NCBI GenBank assembly: GCA_965243835.1
Contig: OZ251578.1
Location: 1,550,001-1,614,000 of the forward strand
Length of the DNA: 64,000 bases
Direction of reading: 5' to 3'
Source: G965202665 sp965243835
GTDB taxonomy: Bacteria; Actinomycetota; Acidimicrobiia; Spongiisociales; Spongiisociaceae
In this document: piece by piece, positions 60,731-64,000 of the stretch
Position numbering within the stretch: the first letter of the stretch is position 1
Layout of the letters: the number at the start of each line of letters is the position of its first letter
Position numbers and translations under genes: made by a program
Notes under the pieces: generated by a model
What the model was told of the DNA's origin: nothing
Database searches by the model: none
Seen by the model: the letters and a program-made list of their open reading frames with translations, nothing else

Positions 60731-61588
60731 CTACCCTTTTACGGAACCGGCCATCAAGCCGCGTACGAAATGCTTCTGGAAAATGAGGAACACCAGCACG
60801 GTGGGCGCGCTGGCCGCCACCGCCAACGCCCCCTGGACGCCGTAGGCCACCGTGAACTGCCCCTGCACCGCCAGCAGTCCCAGCATCACCGTCCGCACCC
60901 CGTCGCTCTGGGTGAACGCCAACGGATACAGGAAATCGTTCCAGATGAACACGAACTGCAGGGTAGCGAGGGCGGCCAGGGCGGGGCGGGCCAAGGGCAG
61001 CATCACCCGCATGAAAATGAAACCGTGGTGGGCCCCGTCCACCGCGGCCGCGTCCCGCAGCGAATCGGGAATCTGGTCGAAGAAGTTGCGCATCACCAGG
61101 GTGCAGATGGACAGCCCCACCGCTGAATGAACCAGGATGATCGGCCACAAGGTGTCGATCATCCCCCAACTGCGGAACAGTGTGAACAAGGGCACCAGCA
61201 ACACCTGCGGGGGCACGAACAATCCGGCGATCACCGCCGCGAAAATAACGGCCCCGCCCCGGGGCCGCAGTTTGGACAGGGCGTAGCCGATGGAAGCCCC
61301 GCCGGCGATGGAGAGGATTACCGCCGGAACCGTGGACAGCAGGGAGTTGAGCAGATAGCGGGGGGTGTTGGTTTCCCGCCAGATGGAAAGGTAGTTGTCC
61401 ACGGTCAGCGTCCCGGTGGGGGCCCATATGCCCCGGGCGGCGATCTCGGCGTTGGTCTTGAACGAGGTCAGAACCACTCCCAGAATCGGGATCAGGTAGA
61501 TGATTACGAAGATGAGCAAGGCCGCCCGGCCCCACCAGCGGCGGGCGCTCCGCCCGGCGGAGAGCGCCCGTCTATATCTAGAGGACAC
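60731..61588 (-). CDS. Sugar ABC transporter permease (MalG type)
   Basis: A 285-residue permease with six helices. YLIPILGVVLTSFKTNAEI starts the domain and the EAA loop is LRDAAAVDGAHHGFIFMRVMLPLARPAL. It ends FVRGLMAGSVKG, standard for MalG partners. It overlaps the MalF-type gene by 11 nt. The complex lacks an ATPase gene here, which is common in actinobacteria that share one (MsmK-like). Confidence 0.9.
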   Translation of the reverse strand: MSSRYRRALSAGRSARRWWGRAALLIFVIIYLIPILGVVLTSFKTNAEIAARGIWAPTGTLTVDNYLSIWRETNTPRYLLNSLLSTVPAVILSIAGGASIGYALSKLRPRGGAVIFAAVIAGLFVPPQVLLVPLFTLFRSWGMIDTLWPIILVHSAVGLSICTLVMRNFFDQIPDSLRDAAAVDGAHHGFIFMRVMLPLARPALAALATLQFVFIWNDFLYPLAFTQSDGVRTVMLGLLAVQGQFTVAYGVQGALAVAASAPTVLVFLIFQKHFVRGLMAGSVKG

Positions 61589-62156
61589 GGGACTTGCTCC
61601 TCCCCCACCAAGTGAACATGCCGACCACCGCCAGCGTGATCAGGAACAGAAGCAGGGCGATGGCGGCGGCCTCCCCCTGTTGCAACTCCCGCAACAGCAC
61701 CCGGAACACCAACAGCGGCAAGGTTTCCGTTTCCCGCACCGGGCCGCCCTCGGTCATGGCGAACACCAGGTCGAAGTTGCGCAGCGAGTTGATGGAAACC
61801 AGCGACAGCACCACCGTGGTCACCGGGGCCAACAAGGGGAAAGTAACCTTGCGGAACACCTGCCAGCGGTTGCCTCCGTCCACCCGGGCCGCCTCCGCCA
61901 GTTCCGGCGGGACGGAGCTCAGCCCGGCCAGGTACAGGATCAAGGCCAGCACGATCTGTTGCCAGGACCAGGCGATTTTATCACCCAAGGCGTCCGCGAA
62001 GTTGTCCCACCCCACCCAGTTGACGGATCCGCCCAGCAGGTTGGCGTCGGTGAAACTGAGGCGCAACGCGGAAACCGCGGGGTAAACCACCACCACCGCG
62101 AACAAAATCAACGGAGGAACCAGGAAAATCATCGTCCATAGTCTGGATGTTCTCAA
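61578..62156 (-). CDS. Sugar ABC transporter permease (MalF type), internally shortened
   Basis: Only 192 residues where about 290-300 are usual. The first helix (MIFLVPPLILFAVVVVYPAV) and NFADAL are normal for MalF, then the protein jumps to SWQQIVLALILYLAGLSSVPPELAEAARVDGGNRWQVFRKVTFPLLAP, the late helix and EAA loop. About 100 residues with helices 2-4 are missing while the frame is kept. GGAGGAGC precedes the TTG start. It could be a true in-frame deletion that disables the transporter, or a collapsed assembly. Confidence 0.75.
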   Translation of the reverse strand: MRTSRLWTMIFLVPPLILFAVVVVYPAVSALRLSFTDANLLGGSVNWVGWDNFADALGDKIAWSWQQIVLALILYLAGLSSVPPELAEAARVDGGNRWQVFRKVTFPLLAPVTTVVLSLVSINSLRNFDLVFAMTEGGPVRETETLPLLVFRVLLRELQQGEAAAIALLLFLITLAVVGMFTWWGRSKSRVL

Positions 62157-62273
62157 TGCTCCTCCCGTTGCCGCCCGAAATTTTACCCTCCCCGGCGAAC
62201 GACGACCGAGAAGGCGACCGGGCCCTAACCTGGAAATCGGGCCCGGCGCCTCTCGGGAGCGCCTGGGCGGGAC

Positions 62274-63653
62274 TTATCCCAGCCCGGCGAAGGCTTGAGT
62301 CGCTCCGGCTTGCGCGTCGGCTTGTATGCGGGTGTAGTCGGCGGGGTCGTCCATAAACGCCTGGAACATGTCCAACCCGTATTCGGCCACCTCCGGCGGA
62401 GTAGCGAGATCGTAATTGAACGAATACGACGCCGCCTGCTGAACCTCCCCCAGCGCCTTCTGCAAAATCGGGTTCAACTGACTGGTATCCGCCTTGGCGT
62501 TGGGAGGCAACGCCCCCTGGCCGATCGCCCACGACAACTGGTTCTCCGGCCGGGCGTAATGCTCCAGCAAGGCGAAGGCGCCCTCCGGATTAGCGGCGTC
62601 CGCCGCCACCACCCAACCGTCGATCGGGCCCAGCGCCGCGTTTTCCACCCCCTCGTTAATCACCGGGAAATTGAAAAAGTCGTAATCATCGCCCGGAACC
62701 AGGCCGTTGCCGTCCCAATAACCGGTAATCCACGTCCCCATCAACGTCATCGCCGCCTCGCCGTTCGCCACCTGATCGGCGGCGTCCGTCCAGGTATACG
62801 CATTGGCGTCATCGACGAAATACCCGGCGTCGGCCAAATCCTTCCACCGTTCCAAAACCGCCGTCACTTCGGCGTCCTCATACGATCCCTCCCCCGACAT
62901 CAACCGGGCCCGGTAATCAGGCCCCGCCGTCCGCAACATCAGGAAATCAAACCAAAACTGCGCCGGCCAGCGGTTCATCGAACCCAACGCAAACGGTTTC
63001 ACGCCCGCCTCCGCGATCCGATCGGCGGCCGCAATCAACTCATCCCAGGAAGACGGCATCTCCGATACGCCCGCCGCCGCCATCACCTCCGGGTTGTAGA
63101 AAAACGCCACGTAGTGATACCCGAACGGCAACAAATACGGATCCCCGTCGTAAACGCCCGCATTGGCCAGCGCCGCCGGGAAATCATCCCACACGTTCGC
63201 ATTGTCAAACACGCCCGCAATAGGTTGCAACTGGCCGCGTCCCTGAACCGAGGCCGTCCGCGCCCCGGCCCAATAGGAGAACACATCCGGCGGTTGCCCG
63301 CCCGCCAAAGCCACCAGAATCTGCGTCTTAAACGCCTCATGCTCAATCGGGTTGATAACCGCATTGCCCCCGTCCCACGAAGCGTTCAAATCAATGATCG
63401 CCCGCTGACCCAAATCGGAACCAAAATAATGCCCCACCGACACATCGCCTTGTCCCGTCATCGCCGCCTCCTCCGCGACGGTCGGGGGGACGGTGGTTTC
63501 CTCCTCGGCCGGAGCGTCAGTGGTCGGGGCGACGGTGGTCTGCTCCGCGGCCGTGGTAGCGGGGGTCTCCTCCCCTCCGCCGCAAGCGACCGCGGCCAGC
63601 GCCAGCGCCAACAGCGCCGCCGCCCACAAGCGTCCGTTAATTTTCTGCAACAT
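62274..63653 (-). CDS. Sugar ABC transporter substrate-binding lipoprotein
   Basis: A 459-residue family 1 binding protein. Lipobox LAAVACGGG, a Thr/Ala/Glu-rich linker (about 27-65), then VSVGHYFGSDLGQRAIIDLNASW, ILVALAGGQPPDVFSYWAG, LPFGYHYVAFFYNPEVMAAAGVSEMPSSWDELIAAADRI (read as blocks) and a C-terminal ALPPNAK region. Captures an unknown sugar for the downstream permeases. It follows the IclR-type regulator. Confidence 0.92.
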   Translation of the reverse strand: MLQKINGRLWAAALLALALAAVACGGGEETPATTAAEQTTVAPTTDAPAEEETTVPPTVAEEAAMTGQGDVSVGHYFGSDLGQRAIIDLNASWDGGNAVINPIEHEAFKTQILVALAGGQPPDVFSYWAGARTASVQGRGQLQPIAGVFDNANVWDDFPAALANAGVYDGDPYLLPFGYHYVAFFYNPEVMAAAGVSEMPSSWDELIAAADRIAEAGVKPFALGSMNRWPAQFWFDFLMLRTAGPDYRARLMSGEGSYEDAEVTAVLERWKDLADAGYFVDDANAYTWTDAADQVANGEAAMTLMGTWITGYWDGNGLVPGDDYDFFNFPVINEGVENAALGPIDGWVVAADAANPEGAFALLEHYARPENQLSWAIGQGALPPNAKADTSQLNPILQKALGEVQQAASYSFNYDLATPPEVAEYGLDMFQAFMDDPADYTRIQADAQAGATQAFAGLG

Positions 63654-63657
63654 TGTC

Positions 63658-64000
63658 TTACTCCTCCCTCTCCCTCGCCGGGCTCGCCTCCCGAAAGTCG
63701 GGCGTTCCCTCGGCGTCCTCGGTTTTTTCCTCGCTTGGTTTTTTTTCCGGGGTTGGTGAAATCTGCGGCGGGGACCCGCCCAGTCCGTAAGTGGCCTTGT
63801 CGGCCGCGGTGCGCACCTTCGCCCCCAGTTCGGCGAACCGCTCCAAAGTGATGCGTTGCGCCGGGCCGGACAAGCCCAGCGAGGCGACGGTCGCCCCGTG
63901 GATGTCGAACACCGGAGCGGCCAGGCACCGGATGCCGATGGTGAGTTCTTCGTCGTCGACGGAGTAGCCCCGGCGCCGGGTTTCCTCCAAGTCGGCCAGC
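63658..64000 (-). CDS. IclR family transcriptional regulator, C-terminal part
   Basis: The gene enters from beyond 64000. The visible part has LEETRRRGYSVDDEELTIGIRCLAAPVFDIHGATVASLGLSGPAQRI, the IclR effector-binding core. It then ends with about 40 extra residues rich in Pro, Lys, Glu and Arg after the normal end of the domain. It lies directly upstream of the binding-protein gene and probably responds to the transported sugar or a breakdown product. Confidence 0.88.
   Translation of the reverse strand, partial: LADLEETRRRGYSVDDEELTIGIRCLAAPVFDIHGATVASLGLSGPAQRITLERFAELGAKVRTAADKATYGLGGSPPQISPTPEKKPSEEKTEDAEGTPDFREASPAREREE

Noticed and set aside
1..64000. CRISPR array, insertion sequence or prophage
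   Set aside because: No regularly spaced repeats with unique spacers, transposase, integrase or phage structural genes were seen.

Overview
The window is a GC-rich, gene-dense chromosomal segment from an actinobacterium, most likely an uncultured Acidimicrobiia-like lineage. This is an inference from content: lipoproteins with long Thr-rich linkers after the lipobox, an LLM (F420-type) oxidoreductase, an Mtb12-like domain, SURF1, a bifunctional PutA, many GTG/TTG starts, and dense ATGA/GTGA overlaps. No rRNA, tRNA or CRISPR array was found. Single-base homopolymer frameshifts interrupt four otherwise well-conserved genes, so either the assembly has residual indels or these genes are decaying.

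Layout. 1-2900: unrecognised minus-strand genes, a 40-bp direct repeat and a small Arg-rich GIY-YIG-like protein. 2993-5154: a frameshifted Fic gene and an AT-rich secreted protein. 5353-7591: late cobalamin genes cobU-cobT-cobS, overlapping stop to start. 7657-9592: an AT-rich RloA/RloB (AbiL-type) defence pair with its own promoter and operator-like dyad. 9589-14620: a BMP-family lipoprotein plus nucleoside-type ABC transporter. 14802-16914: CoA-transferase and class I aldolase. 16931-18503: two oppositely oriented DUF2442/DUF4160 modules, bordered by a duplicated 53-bp repeat and a decayed copy of the putA 3' end. 18518-23886: putA, a UspA-like protein and a frameshifted Na+/H+ antiporter. 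24011-25851: a membrane protein whose last 130 bp recur downstream, two small unknown genes and a DUF433/DUF5615 toxin-antitoxin module.

26271-42934 is mainly an iron-acquisition island: heme ABC transporter hmuTUV with a FEA1-like lipoprotein, a ferric ABC transporter split over two operons, EfeO and EfeB, an FAD oxidoreductase, and envelope-glycan-type genes. A 19-bp motif (CCTAAC-N9/10-AGG class) lies upstream of three of these operons, with a weaker fourth copy. I infer it to be an iron-responsive (DtxR/IdeR-like) operator.

43051-59643 holds msrA, a vapBC-like pair with a perfect consensus promoter plus an orphan antitoxin, a trans-3-hydroxyproline dehydratase-like protein, two Cys/Met-metabolism PLP enzymes, an acyl-CoA dehydrogenase, an enoyl-CoA hydratase, RNase HII, a PotD-like protein, a TAP-like hydrolase, HIT, Trm112, YbaK, SURF1, SSB, and two more DUF2442 genes beside a membrane-gene relic. 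59663-64000 is a sugar-uptake operon (IclR regulator, binding protein, two permeases, Gfo/Idh/MocA dehydrogenase) in which the MalF-type permease appears to lack about 100 internal residues.
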